DNA of 64,000 nucleotides from Rhizophagus irregularis (taxonomy: Eukaryota; Glomeromycota; Glomeromycetes; Glomerales; Glomeraceae): positions 2,542,001-2,606,000 of the forward strand of contig NC_089442.1 in the NCBI RefSeq assembly GCF_026210795.1. Direction: 5' to 3'. Within the stretch, counting starts at the first letter, position 1. Each line of letters opens with the position of its first letter. Under the pieces are notes generated by a model that was given only the letters and a program-made list of their open reading frames with translations, did not search any database and had not been told where the DNA came from. The position numbers were made by a program, and so were the translations under genes. Of this stretch, positions 9,428-22,600 are shown one piece after another.

Positions 9428-12400
9428 ATGGGGGTTAAAGGTTTATGGGAACTTATTTCACCTGTAGCTCGAACTGTTAAGCTTGAGTCTCTAAATAATA
9501 AAAGACTCGCAATCGATATCCTTTGCCTAGCTATTATGATAACAATTTGAAAAAGTCCATTTATTTTTGTCTTTAACTTTCTTTGTCAATAATTACATGC
9601 TAGCATTTGGCTATATCAATTCTTGACTGCAATGCGTGATAAGGAAGGAAATAGGCTACAAAACGCACATTTATTAGGGTTTTTTAGAAGGATATGTAAA
9701 CTTTTATTTTATAATATCAAACCGGTATTTGTGTTTGATGGCGGATCTCCAGAATTAAAACGTTTGACTTTGGTTGGTTTTAGGTTCTACTTTATAGTAT
9801 TATAGATATATTATATAATGAACTTAATAAAATGATGTAACTTTATAATTTTTACAGAATGAACGTCGTAAGAGACGAACTGGTAATGCCAATAATATAC
9901 AAAAAACTGCTGAAAAACTCTTGTCTGCACAATTAAGGCTGAATGCTATTCAAGATTCAAAAGATTCAGTGTAAGCAAAGAATTATATTTCGATGGAATG
10001 TAATGACTAATATAAATCAGTCCTCTATAAATGCACAATTATTTTTGCACTAATTTGAACATGATGGATATGGTCTCAATGGGAGTGCACTTGAGAGAGT
10101 TACCTGTGTTATGAGTTCAAATAAAATAATTTATATTAATCAGATTTGATATGCTTAATTATTTGTATGTTAGCTCAAAAAAGAATAAAGGTTTATGGAA
10201 AAGAGCAAAAACCGATGATATTGTTTATTTTGATGGACTTAATGTGAGTTCGGAAGAACAAATTCGTCTGAGAAAACGTGATGAATATGATTTACCGTCT
10301 ATGTCGGGAGGAATCGAGTAAATATGACTTATTAATTTAGCAATCTCTTGAAGCACATTAATTGATTCACACTTGTTATTCAGATCAATGATTAGTAAAG
10401 ATGATCCTCGTCTTGCAACTGAAGATGATCTCAGAAATTTTATTAAGGAATTTAAGGTACAACAAATTATGTTGATTCGCAATATTTCAAATATTGGAAT
10501 TTTTAAATCATTTTGTTGTTAAATAGCCTGAGGAGATAGATGTTGATTCTGAAGTATTTAGATCCCTTCCATTAGCTACACAATGTGAAATCATAGGAGA
10601 ACTTCGAATCAAAAGTCGTCAAACATCTTGGGACCGTATTCAAGAGATAGTCAACAATGCTCCAATATCCTTTAATTTTATATTATAATAATGACACAAT
10701 TTATTATCTAGAAATATTTTTTCTTAATTATTTTAATGTATACACCGCCATGGATTTTTCACAACTTCAGATAAAATATCTTGTAAAAAGAAACGATTTA
10801 ACACAAAAGTTGATTAATGCCACAAATAATGCAAATACCGATAATACAACTCCAATACGAATAGCATCAGAACGTAACAAGAAATACGTGTTGGTAAAAA
10901 ACAGAGAAGGAAATGCAGGATGGACAATGAGTTCTATAGATGAAAATGAATCAAATTATAAAAAGCAAGTTTCAGGTACAAGAGAAAGTCCCGTTTATGT
11001 GGACATGAGTCCACATAATGATGATAAAAATGCATCGCTTGAATTCTCAAAGTAAGTTATGTTGTTTTTCGTAGTCTATTTTAAAATTTTAGTAATAAAT
11101 CGATTTATAACTTTTCGAAGGTCAGGTTTAACTACTGATAATAAAAATAAAGATTTTGAAGGTAATAATAAGTTTACGCATTATATCAAATCCTATATTA
11201 ATTTTAACAACCTTTTTATCATCATTATTGCAGATCACACATCATTATCAAGCGAAGAACGGAGTGGTTTACTTATGGATAAAGATGCGTATGTTGAAGA
11301 TAATGAAAGTATGGATTCAATTATTGAAAAATTCAAAAGGCTGGAATCCGAACAACTTGATGATATTCCAAATTTTGATACGTCTGCGTCAATGAATTCA
11401 GATTCATTCTATGTTCTTTGGCTTTCGCGAATGCCACCTGCTTTTCAAAAAGAATATCATGATCATAATGATATGCTTCGTAAAGCCGTTTATGTTTGGA
11501 ATGATGATGAATTAGAAGAGCAAAAGAAATCGGTCACGAAAAAATTAGGAAAATTAAAGGAAAGTGATAAGCAAAAAGTGGATGCTTTGAATTTTTGGCA
11601 AAGATTTCTGAATGCCACATTTGAATTTCGCACTGATCGTCAAAGTAATACCTTTTTTAATGATCAACAAGATCTCGAGATTGGGACATCAAATAATCCT
11701 ATAGGTTCGGAAGAACAAAAGATTCATGCGAGAGAAACAAATTATCCAATTCAAAAGCGCGCACACACAATAAAAAAATTAAATATTAATTTTGGGTCGT
11801 TAATATTACCGATTAATCACAATGTCTCTTCCTACCACACTTCAACATCCTTAGAGGATAGCGAAATAGTTGCAGGTAAAGTTTTAAAGTTTTTATTGAA
11901 ACTTTCTCATTTTAATCGCGTAATATTTTATATCTCTATTGTTATGTTTAGAAACTAGCGATTTCGAAGAATTTGAAGAATTTGACTTAACAAAACCTTT
12001 TGATGCTGATTGTCAATCTAATTCATCTACAATAAATAGTCCATTATTGGAGCAAACTCCAAATGATCAAATAATCTACTCTGATATGGGTATTGATCTA
12101 AACACCGATATGGAATCTTTCGATACAGATTATGAAAGTCAAGCAGGTGCACCGACAAATAAAGTTACTTTTGAAATTGTAAATTCTATGAGGAATTCAA
12201 CTGATATTTCCGAAGAAGATTATATCGAAATCTCGTCTGATGAGGATGATGAATCTAAATATGGATTGCAAATCGAATCTGCAATTAACAATTCTGATGA
12301 AGAAATTCCAAAACAGCTCACAGAAGAAGAATCTGAATTTGCTAGATTTCTTTCGGAGTTGAAGAAAAAAGATTTGAATTCGGTACAACTAGAATTGAAT

Positions 12401-13682
12401 ACTGAAGTTCAAAGACTAAATGAACAGCAAAGACGAGAGAAGCGAGATGCTGATAGTGTAACACAGACAATGATAAGTGAATGTCAAGTAGGTTTGGTTG
12501 ATTTCCATTGTAAATTTATATTTTATATAGTTGTTTTAATTTTCTGGATATTATATAGAAACTTTTGCAATTATTCGGAATTCCATATATTATAGCACCA
12601 ATGGAAGCTGAAGCACAATGTGCTGAACTACTTCACCTTGGACTTGTAGATGGAATTGTTACTGATGATAGTGACGTCTTTTTATTTGGAGGATCGCGAA
12701 TATATAAAAACATGTTTAGCCAGCAAAAATATGTTGAATGTTATCTTTTGCAGGATTTAGAAAAAAATATGAGACTGGATCGTGAAAAGTTGATTAATCT
12801 AGCAATACTATTAGGAAGTGATTATACTGAAGGTCTATCTGGTGTTGGAGTCGTTAATGCCATGGAAATTTTAAATGAATTTCCTGGTGAAAAAGGGTTA
12901 GAGCACTTTAGAGATTGGTGGCTAGAAGTTCAAAACGGAATAAACAAACCAGACAATGAAAGCGATTTTAAAAGGAAGTTTGTTAGTATACATTGATATA
13001 TGTAATTGTTGTTATTTAATTTAATTTAATGATATTAAATTTTATAATAGCGTAAGAAGATGAAAAATTTAATATTATCAAAGAATTTTCCAAGCCACCA
13101 TGTACGAGATGCTTACCTTAGACCACAGGTAGATGATTCAAAAAATGAATTTCAATGGGCTATGCCAGATTTGGATGACCTCCGAGAGTATGTATTTACT
13201 TATTATTATTTTTTTTCTCGTTATTATTATTCAATTGTATGATTAATCTATAATTTTAAGTTTTTTAATGGATAATTTCTTATGGTCACATGAGAAAGTT
13301 GATGAAACACTTGTTCCACTCATGAAAACTTTGGTTAAAAGAAAGGTAAAATAATATCGTGGTTCCTAAATATCTTCTTATAGAATAGTAATTTATTTAA
13401 TGTTTATAGTCGGAGGAAAAAAATCAAAAAGTTCTGGATGATTTCTTTGATCCTTCAATAGGTAGCAGTAATGTTTACAAATCACATAAAAGCGCGAGAA
13501 TACAACGTATTGTGGATTCTTGGAAACATGAAACTTTCAATAATGAGAATCATAGTAATGATGGTAATGAGCTATCTCAACAGAAGAAACGGTCCCAAGA
13601 ATCAGCAAATGTCATTACAGAACAAGGAAAATCCCTTTATAAAAAAAGGAAAAGACAAAAAGCCAATAAAAAAGTACAATAA
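9428..13682 (+). CDS. RAD2: DNA excision repair endonuclease RAD2/XPG
   Basis: XPG-type structure-specific nuclease that makes the 3' incision in nucleotide excision repair in the nucleus. Fourteen exons join to 1058 codons: 9428-9515, 9597-9772, 9858-9970, 10174-10317, 10384-10456, 10527-10664, 10744-11051, 11121-11161, 11234-11875, 11952-12487, 12559-12981, 13051-13187, 13261-13345, 13410-13682. The N domain opens [12 protein letters not shown] and has [13 protein letters not shown] long acidic spacer (about residues 230-750) precedes the I domain ([41 protein letters not shown]). Near residue 974, QKVLDDFF fits a PCNA-binding box, followed by a basic tail. All catalytic acidic motifs are present. 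Two introns (9516-9596 and 10665-10743) are AT-AC with U12-type signals; the other eleven are GT-AG. Length fits yeast Rad2. Confidence 0.95.
9516..9596 (+). other. AT-AC (U12-type) intron 1 of RAD2
   Basis: The intron begins ATATCCTTTG and ends ATTAC. A branch-site-like GTCTTTAAC sits with its branch A at 9576, 20 nt from the end. Splicing it gives [14 protein letters not shown], the conserved start of the XPG N domain. I found no GT-AG alternative that keeps this conserved segment. Confidence 0.85.
10018..10106. mobile_element. Degenerate MITE in RAD2 intron 3
   Basis: CAGTCCTCTATAAATGCAC at the left and GTGCACTTGAGAGAGTTACCTG (written in two parts: GTGCACTTGAG, AGAGTTACCTG) at the right are diverged versions of the termini of the 304-bp MITE at 26546-26849. 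It lies wholly inside the intron 9971-10173, which is the longest intron of the gene. Confidence 0.5.
10665..10743 (+). other. AT-AC (U12-type) intron 6 of RAD2
   Basis: The intron begins ATATCCTTTAAT, has the branch-site-like TTTCTTAAT with branch A at 10727 (16 nt from the end), and ends GTATAC. Removing it joins ...EIVNNAP to [13 protein letters not shown], matching the Rad2 pattern PTA(F/M)DFS. The reading frame closes exactly (exon 6 is 138 nt, phase 0). Confidence 0.85.
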
Positions 13683-15084
13683 AACTATAAAACTGGCATG
13701 ATTTATCCTTTACAAGATGATTATTTATTTTTTGATTCTTATATAATTATATAAATAACATATCATGGCGGTAGATTGTAGTAAATGTGCTGTCAATCGT
13801 GTTGGATTGAAAATTTAATAATAAAATCAATCCAATTGAATCCATTGGATCAACTCAAATTGAATTTTTTAATTTGTGAATATGGATCGGACTGAAGCAT
13901 TGACTCCTTGTGAATAAACATGCGTGTTCTAATTTACATTTCCTAAAATGGATGATGACAATAGGGAGGGGTTAATCCTAAAAATTTAAATTACGTCATT
14001 TCTTCCCCATAGTAATTACATTTGCCACGTGAAAATAATTCTGATCAGAATTATATTAAACTACAAGTATGGAAATTGATTGTCTGAAGTCTGAACCCCT
14101 GAACTCCCCTTAGGCCATGATTATTGTGTTACAACACTATGGGGCTCGGCATGTGGGTGTTTGACATTAAATATACTTATTACTAGCTTATACGGAGTTA
14201 TCATGTAATTCTATTACCAAATCAATTATAATAAAAAAAAGCACTTTTTTTTTATTAATATATTCATACCCTTAAACGAAAAGCTTCCCAAGCCTCATTA
14301 TGCTAAGCCATGACGAAATTAAGCCTCTTGATCTATCCGAAAGGCTATGTGTGGCACAGTAATTGTAAATCTTAAGGATATTAACCAAATAAGCGAATTT
14401 TGCGGCAATGCGAATATAATACAAAAGATCATTTCCGAGTACATTTTAAATAACATATTTCTAAAAATAGAAAAAAAGAAATTTTTATAATGCGGCTAGT
14501 AAGCATATTATGCAGTTTTTAATTTTTACATCATAACTGTGGCGAATTACTACAGCACGTAATTAATTTTTAAGCTAAAAAAAGAACACTGAAAAGTAGC
14601 TTTTCCTTTTTTGACGAATTCAATTTTTCTAAAATTCAAATTTTTCAATGTCTTCAATATCAACATTTTTAGCCTTCAACAATACAACACTCAAAAGATA
14701 TTATATTATTTATATCTTATATAAAAAAATGCACCAGTATATCTCGTTTATTGTGAAACACTAACCCCTCCTCAATTTTTTTTTGTGCTGCAACGCGTAC
14801 ATGCTAATATTATAAATCCATAAAACCCTTAACGTTTTGCCTTCCGTACTTTCCTTATCTCACAGCCTCTCGGGTTGTAATGGAGAAATAATATTGTATT
14901 TATAAAATTTATAAAATAGTAAAAATAATAATTAAAGCCCATCGCTTTCTTTGCTAATAATAATAATTTTAATAATTTAATAAATTAAACATATTAAACA
15001 TTAATAAAATACGGTGCTTGGAAATTCAGAGCCTAATAATAGTTAATTAAAAAAGTTTCACGTCTTCCTCTTGCAATATACCAA
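13683..15084. other. Intergenic region between RAD2 and chitin synthase
   Basis: No gene is visible. The region holds RAD2 downstream DNA, AT-rich stretches and the presumed chitin synthase promoter. Pyrimidine-rich patches (for example near 14835-14870 and 15060) precede the chitin synthase start. Confidence 0.5.
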
Positions 15085-17920
15085 ATGTCTTATCCTCAAG
15101 GTGGATATCCTCCTGGCTATCCAAGTCAGAATCAACCACAAATTCAAGGTTATCCGCCAACTGCGTCTTTTTCAAACATTGACACAACGACACAACCTTT
15201 GTTAACTTCAACTTCTAGTGGTGGAGGTAATGCTTCGGTTTCGTTTGCAGTTGAGCCGGAACACACGAAACATTTTGGGCAAGCTCCTGTACGTCAACCA
15301 CGTCGTTTTAAAACGACTAAACGTGTAGAGCTTTTCCAAGGAAATTTAGTTTTAGATTGTCCTGTGCCTACGAAACTCTTATCAATGGTTCCTAGACAAG
15401 ATGATAGAGAATTTTCTCATATGAGATATACTGCTTGTACTTGTAACCCCGATGACTTTCAGAGAGAGAAATATACACTTCGTCAAGAACTTTATGATCC
15501 CCGTAGGCCAACCGAATTATTCATTGTGCTTACTATGTATAATGTAAGTATTTGCGGGAAAAGTAGATTGTCTTCATAATTCTTAAATCTAGCCGGAAGT
15601 AAAAGTAATTATCCGAAAAATTAAAGTCAATTTATATTCTCCTATTTCAATATTATAGGAAGACGAAATTCTTTTCGCCCGTACTTTTCACGGTGTTGTA
15701 AAAAACATATCTCATCTTTGTTCCCGTGATCGATCTCGTGTTTGGGGTAAAGATGGATGGAAAAAAGTCGTAGTATGCATAGTGTCCGATGGTCGGCAAA
15801 AGATCAATCATCGCACTTTGTCTTATTTGGCTGCTATTGGCGTTTATCAAGATGGTGTAGCTAAAAATCAAGTTAACGGTAGAGAAGTTACTGCACATAT
15901 CTATGAATACACCACCCAAATTTCAATTGATCCTGATATGAATTTCAAGGGTGCTGATAAGGGAATTGTTCCAATTCAAGTGCTCTTCTGTCTTAAAGAA
16001 AAGAACGCGAAAAAGATTAATTCTCATCGTTGGTTCTTTAACGCTTTTGGTAATATACTCAATCCAAACGTTTGTGTCCTCCTTGATGTTGGTACCAAAC
16101 CTGGCGGTACTTCTATTTATCACTTATGGAAAGCTTTTGATATTAATTCGAACGTTGGAGGAGCTTGTGGTGAAATTGTTGCCATGAAAGGTACAGCTGG
16201 TGTAAATTTGTTGAATCCCATAGTAGCTGCTCAAAATTTTGAATACAAGATGTCGAACATCTTGGATAAACCTCTCGAATCTGTCTTCGGATATATAACC
16301 GTGTTACCCGGTGCTTTTTCCGCTTATCGTTTCATTGCTTTACAAAATGATCGTAATGGAAATGGTCCATTAGCTTCTTACTTTTTGGGTGAAGCTCAAC
16401 ATGGTGGTGATGCCGATATTTTCACTGCAAATATGTATCTCGCCGAGGACCGTATTCTTTGTTTCGAATTGGTGGCAAAGCGAAATTGTTCTTGGGTATT
16501 GCATTATGTAAAATCTGCTTATGCTGAAACTGATGTACCGGACACCGTACCTGAATTGATTTCGCAAAGACGTCGTTGGTTGAACGGATCATTTTTCGCT
16601 GGTGTTTATGCTATTTGTCATACTTTTGCCATTTGGAGGAGTGACCACACTACTATTCGTAAAGTATTATTACATGTTGAAATGGCTTATCAAGCTTATC
16701 AATTATTTTTCTCCTGGTTTGCTTTGGTAACTTTCATTAAATCTTATGCGATAATATTATTACATTTTATTTATTATTTTAATAATACTGTTTCAATTTT
16801 TAATCTAGGGCAATTTTTATCTAGCTTTTTATATTGTGGGTAATTCTCTTACACAGCCAGAGGTCATTGAAGGTCTTTGGAGTGTAACGGCTGGTGAAAT
16901 TGTATTCCAAATATTACGATACGTTTATTTGACATTGTTAATTGTCCAGTTTATTCTTGCTATGGGTAATCGACCTCAAGGGTATTTATTCATTTCTAAT
17001 ACATATTATTATTTGATAATTGTATCGATATATACTTATAATCATTAATCACATTTTAGTTCAAAATGGGCATATATTGTTTCGATAGTATTTTTTTCGG
17101 GACTTATGATTTATATGTTATTCGCGTCTGGTTGGCTCGTCTATAAAGGAGTTTCAATTCAGTTGAACGCGCTTAATGAAAGTAATAAACTTTCTGGGCT
17201 GAACGTGAGCACGACTAGTGCTATTATGAATAATCCAGCCTTTCGGAACATTATACTTTCCATTGTAGCAACTTACGGGATATACTTTTTAGCTAGCTTT
17301 TTGTTTTTTGAACCTTTTCATATGTTTACAAGTTTGGCACAATACTTGTTACTAGTTCCATTTTATATTAATATATTAAATGTTTATGCCTTCTGTAACG
17401 TACATGATGTCAGGTAATTATTCTAATTTTTTTTTACAATTTTTCTTGTTGTATGCGTTTACATTTACATGTTTATTTTAACTTATTATAATATAGTTGG
17501 GGCACTAAAGGTGACACATCCATGAAACATGATTTGGGTACCGTAAATACAGGAGGAAAAGGTGAAGTTGAAGTAGAAGTTCCGGTCGAAGATAAAGATA
17601 TTAACGCAGCATATGAAGAGGCACGTGCTGAATTAGCGCGTCACGCGGAGGAAGAAGTCAAACATCGATCAAGAGCCGATAAACAGGATGATTATTATAA
17701 GGGTTTTCGTACACGTGTCGTATTATTTTGGATCCTTTCTAATGCTGCTTTGGTTGCTGGTATTACTAATGCTAGTGAAACATTGAATCATATGTTTCCG
17801 GAAGAACGACGTAGCAACAGTTATATGGCATTTATACTTTGGTCTGTTACTGGGTTAGCTGCTTTTAGATTTATGGGTAGTTGTATATATTTATTGTTTA
17901 GATTGTTTACTGGTAATTAG
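15085..17920 (+). CDS. CHS: Chitin synthase (division 1, class I-III type)
   Basis: Membrane glycosyltransferase (GT2) that polymerises UDP-N-acetylglucosamine into chitin at the plasma membrane. Five exons (15085-15543, 15659-16726, 16809-16981, 17060-17413, 17497-17920) join to 825 residues, all with GT-AG introns and matching phases. The Gln/Pro/Gly-rich cytosolic N-terminus (about 1-75) is followed by the N-terminal family domain ([20 protein letters not shown]). The catalytic domain includes [17 protein letters not shown] across the first splice, [19 protein letters not shown] (about 295), AAQNFEYKM (about 345), [19 protein letters not shown] (about 415) and [12 protein letters not shown] (about 456). 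A cluster of C-terminal membrane segments follows. Nothing key is missing. An exact class assignment needs a tree. Confidence 0.96.
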
Positions 17921-18582
17921 TAATTTAATCATGAACTCGAAGATATTATTTTTAAAAGTAAATATAGAATAATTATAAATTATATATTGTAAATTGATTA
18001 ATAAATATAGGATCATTTGATCGTAATATACAATCAATACAATCAATACTCAAAATAAAAAATCGTTATATTAAATAATTATTGGATGAGGTAAAAACAT
18101 CGAAGGAATACTGCGGCGACTAGCTGACATTAGGAAATTTAGGAAACCGTTGTGATTCCGAAGCGAAAAAAAATTGCAGATATTTACATGGATTATAAAT
18201 AACCAATAAGAAATTATAATGATAACTTTTTAATATATGGTAAATTAATCAGATGCATAGAAAAACGATAATCTAGTCGGAATTGCGATTATCTGTTTTG
18301 TGTTGAAAGTTTGTAATTAGCTTATGAACTAGACCCAACACGCCAATTTTGCCATCATCAGCTGAAGATGAAGAACGAACAACTAGACAAAACACGCCAA
18401 TCTTTATTGACTTTTGAAACTAGGAAAAATAAAAAATTGTACAATAGAAGCTAATAAGATTAAAAAAGCAATTTTTTTTAAAACCAATATTACTGTACAT
18501 TACGTCCACCAGAAATCATGTGATACAAATATTTCTCTAAACCATGTAATATATTGTCTACCCTCATGCGACGTCATCTTTA
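17921..18582. other. Intergenic DNA downstream of chitin synthase
   Basis: AT-rich DNA with no supported gene. Two imperfect direct repeats occur near 18320-18400 (ACTAGACCCAACACGCCAAT and ACTAGACAAAACACGCCAAT). Confidence 0.5.
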
Positions 18583-18593
18583 TCTTTTTTCGC

Positions 18594-19037
18594 ACGTCTG
18601 AAATGTGTGTCAGGTTGACGGCGCAGTGTGGCGCAGTAATTCAAAAAAATCTAAGTTGAAGATTTTCTTTTTAATGTAATGCTTTCAAATTTACACATTA
18701 GATGTATTTTCATCTGTTTTACAAAATTCACTTATAAACGGAAGGAGATTTTGGACGTAGATTTTGACTTTAGTATATAACAACTGATTTTATCGTCTTT
18801 GCCGATCATTTCCAAAATTGGATTTGTCGAAAAAATAGTTTTTGTTAAATAAGTATAACTCGAAAATGGCCTTCTAAACCGCCTGTATATCTCTAAGTAA
18901 ATTTGCAGAGCGGACGAAAATACATCTAACGCAGGAATTTAAAAGTTTTATTTAAATAAAAAAAATTGCAATTTAATTTTTTTTGGGAAAATCGCTGCGC
19001 CACACTGCGCCGTCAACCTGACACATTTCAGACTTGC
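18594..19037. mobile_element. 444-bp MITE with about 40-bp inverted ends and 11-bp duplication
   Basis: The left end carries GTCTGAAATGTGTGTCAGG followed by TTGACGGCGCAGTGTGGCGC. The right end is the inverse (GCGCCACACTGCGCCGTCAA, then CCTGACACATTTCAGAC). A perfect 11-bp direct repeat TCTTTTTTCGC flanks it (18583-18593 and 19038-19048). Target duplications of 9-11 bp are typical of Mutator-like elements, but the termini are not a MULE consensus I know. No coding capacity. Confidence 0.75.
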
Positions 19038-19048
19038 TCTTTTTTCGC

Positions 19049-19622
19049 TTCATAAAATGAGAGAATAATCCTATAATATATACTACTTTTCAAAGTATTT
19101 TGGTTAAAAGTTGCAATAATTATTTCCTTTCTTTTCAAATAAATTGTTACTTTCTGTTGTAATTGGTGCATTATATTGTATAATTAACTTTAGTTTATAG
19201 TAAGTGATTGTAACTCACTTTCTGTATCTCTAATTCTATTATTAATACATAATCCATATTTTCCAAAGTAAGGATAACCATTTATTTTACGTATCCTTTC
19301 TCCCTTCTTTTTATAATTTGGCCAGAATTAAAAAATATTTTTAATTTTAGCCAAAAGTTAGTGTATTACTTTATTTTTACTATTCCTCTTAATAATTATA
19401 CAATATTCTAACTAGTAAAAGACCTTTAAAAAAAACTAAAGAAAAGGGTAGCTTGAAGTAAAAAATAGTTTTTCTTAATTATTAAAGGAACTACGTAATT
19501 TATTTATTAAAAAATAAGCATTTGATATACCTTAAAGTTCTTAATTTATCCGCATCGGAATTTCTAATTACATTTTTATCAATTCATTAATCTTAAATGT
19601 TGATGATTCTTCTGTATAGTTT
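19049..19622. other. AT-rich spacer 3' of APC5
   Basis: Nothing recognisable is present apart from a TGGCCAGAATTA motif near 19320. It must contain the APC5 3' UTR and terminator. Confidence 0.5.
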
Positions 19623-22600
19623 TCAATTACCATTGTCATGATATTCCTGCCCTTGTTGATTCAATTGTATATAACGGGAATAATATGTCATATTCCAATC
19701 TGGTTGTTTTCTTTTATTTTTCTCTTGTAGCATCACCAAAATCCTAAATTCTTCTGCACATCTATTTCGCATAATAATGTCCCCTTTTATATTATATATA
19801 TAAGACATTAATTGAAGAACATTAAGCAGTTCCGAAATTGATTCTAAATCCTTAAATCCTATTCGCGAAGCGTCAAGTGCATACAACACATCTTGCCAAT
19901 TGATAGATTGTTTCCTATTTGCTAAACGAATTTAGACAGTAAGTAAAAATGATATTATTTATGAATTTCATATTTAACGTTGTAAAAAATTAAACCTTGT
20001 AAATCTTGGTTAATACATGCAATCAAGCACTGTGCATAAATGTATTGTGCAATTGACTGTAGATGAAGTGAATGTTCTGCAAGAATCTAGATTAAAGAAT
20101 ATTAAGGAACGTAATTACGCTTTTTAGATTATCTTCATAATTGATAACATACCACTGGCATAATTTTTTCAATCATCGATCTTGCTCTACCAGCTAATTC
20201 GAAATTAAGCAAGATCTGCGCAAGCCTTATAATGGCCAAGAAATAACTACTTTGATAATGAAATCGCTCACTTAAGCAAAGCGAACTTAAAACATAGGGA
20301 AGAGCAGAAGTGAGATCTTCCGTCTCCTATAATAAATCACTCAATTAATATCATTTCTTGATGTGATTATATACAACTACAGTCAAGTTATTCAAAATAG
20401 ACATACTATGCGAATTTCAGCAATTTTGAGTAAATAATTAGCTACCAACATTTGATTTTGGTTACCTATCCTGCAACTCTGATTGATTAATTTATGTAGG
20501 ACATCCACTCCCTTTAGAATCAAAAAATATATTAATGTTTTTAATGTTATATGCATCTGAAACATATAATGGTTACCTCGTCAGGTCGATCAGTTTTAGC
20601 TAAATAAAGAGCTCTGTTAAATTCAAAATCTGCACGGAAAAGATCATCATCTTGACAACAGGCGCGAATTTGATGTTCGATAGCTCCAATATTAAAAATT
20701 TCATCACTATTTTGTAAACGAATTAAATGTAACTCTTGTACAACCAAAAAGTCAAAAACAATCATACTTACCGATTAAAGCTCTTTTGATACATTAATTT
20801 TTCAAAGCAAAAGACCCATTGCGAGACTGCTCTTCTTATGCCATTGAAACGTACTTTTGACTTTGCAAGAACTTCAAAAGCATTCAAATAATTACCATGC
20901 GAAACATGCTGATATGATCAAAGGATTAATAAGTATATCATTCGTACATATAATAAAAGTAATCCGATTTTTTTTTTATAAAAAAAAATATTAGTTACAT
21001 TATCTGCAAGTTGGCATATAGCAGTCACACGATCTTCTGGACTAGGATCGGGATTATTGATAACTTCATTAGTAAACAAATTTGCTAAGGTATCGCTGCC
21101 TAAAAGATTAAATTAGGTAAATCACAAAGTATTATCAAAATAATAATAAATAAAAAAAAATAGATAAAGACAGTACCATAAGTTTGCCATACACTAGCGT
21201 TCAATAAATGTCCTTGAAATCGCATTGTTTTAAATGGACAATTCATGTTCAATACAGAACTCCTAAGTAATGATTCAAATACTTCGGTTGGTGGAGATCC
21301 CTACATAAAGAGTCATTATAAAAACATGTTCTTTTAAATAAATAATTTAAAAGATTAAATTACCTGTTGAATTTGCCGTTGTGACTTTCCTAGTTCTCCC
21401 AGAGCTTGTAAATACATGAAATTGGCTTGTTTAGCTTTACTTATAAGTGATTCTAACATCTGTTGTTCGGATGCACTAACATGCGTTCCTGTTGTCTGAT
21501 CAGATGATTTCAATCGATACAGCCAGCTAAAATTCAAAGTTAATCGATGATTAGATACGTCGTAGCTAAAAATCTTATCTGTAGTGCATACCTTAAAGCA
21601 AATCGCAGACACTCTTGATCATTGTTTTCACGAGCCATTTCGATTGCTTCTCGGATAGCCTATTATTAATCTATTAGAATTTGACAAGAAAACATTAAAA
21701 CTACACAAAAGTAATCAGCACAAACCAATATGGCTTGTTCTTTATGTCCAAATTTGGCATGGAGAACAACCAAATTTAACAGAACATATTGATACCAGCT
21801 CCTATAATAGGATTTAAAGCAATAAGAATTTTATCATGCAATTTAATTAATTATAAATTTCCAACCTATTTTCTGGGTCATCAGGACAAAAATTCGAGTA
21901 TTTATAGAAGTTGGTTAAAGCTCCTTCATACTCCCCGGTTTGCATATACTTTACGAATCTAAAATATTATATTAAGTTTATAGGGTTGAAAATAAGATTG
22001 ACACGCTTATATTTAACACTGACTCTATATAATATATTGATGAAATTTCTGGAATTCTATCGTGTATTTTTCGGAGTTTCTCCTCAATTTCTAAAGGTAA
22101 AATTCCACCATATTCTGTCGAGATTAGATTGTCAATGAACAATGTTATTAATAATAAAATTAGTTTAAAATCTCCCTCATTTATTACAAATGATTTTCTT
22201 ACTGCGAAGTTGAGTAATAACATAATGAGAGAATGATTCTGCATCATTTTTGGGAATTAACTCTAATAAAAAGGAATACTAGTATAAGCAAGATAAAAAC
22301 ATTCAAATATTAGCGAATTACAAGTTAAATAATGTACCTTGTTTATGCATATGAAATCGTTGAGCTAATTCTGTCATTTCTGAAACTTCAAGGGGAACGT
22401 ATGCATCTTTCATGAATAAAGTACTTGGTTTCGTTGTACGTTTATCTCTGTATTCGATGAAAGCATTATACAATCGACTTATATCATCAAACATCAATTT
22501 GTTCATTTCAAGGATGCAACGTCGAACAAATATTCCTAATAAACTATATTTTCTCTTAATTGATAATAATCGCATGAAATATAGAAAAATAAATAAACAT

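Noticed and set aside
18414-18659. 81-residue plus-strand open frame
   Set aside because: It runs into the terminal repeat of a MITE and has no conserved feature.
20385-20440. TACAGTCAAGTTATTC in an APC5 intron as a transposon end
   Set aside because: It resembles a Tc1-type terminus, but no matching inverted end occurs inside the intron.
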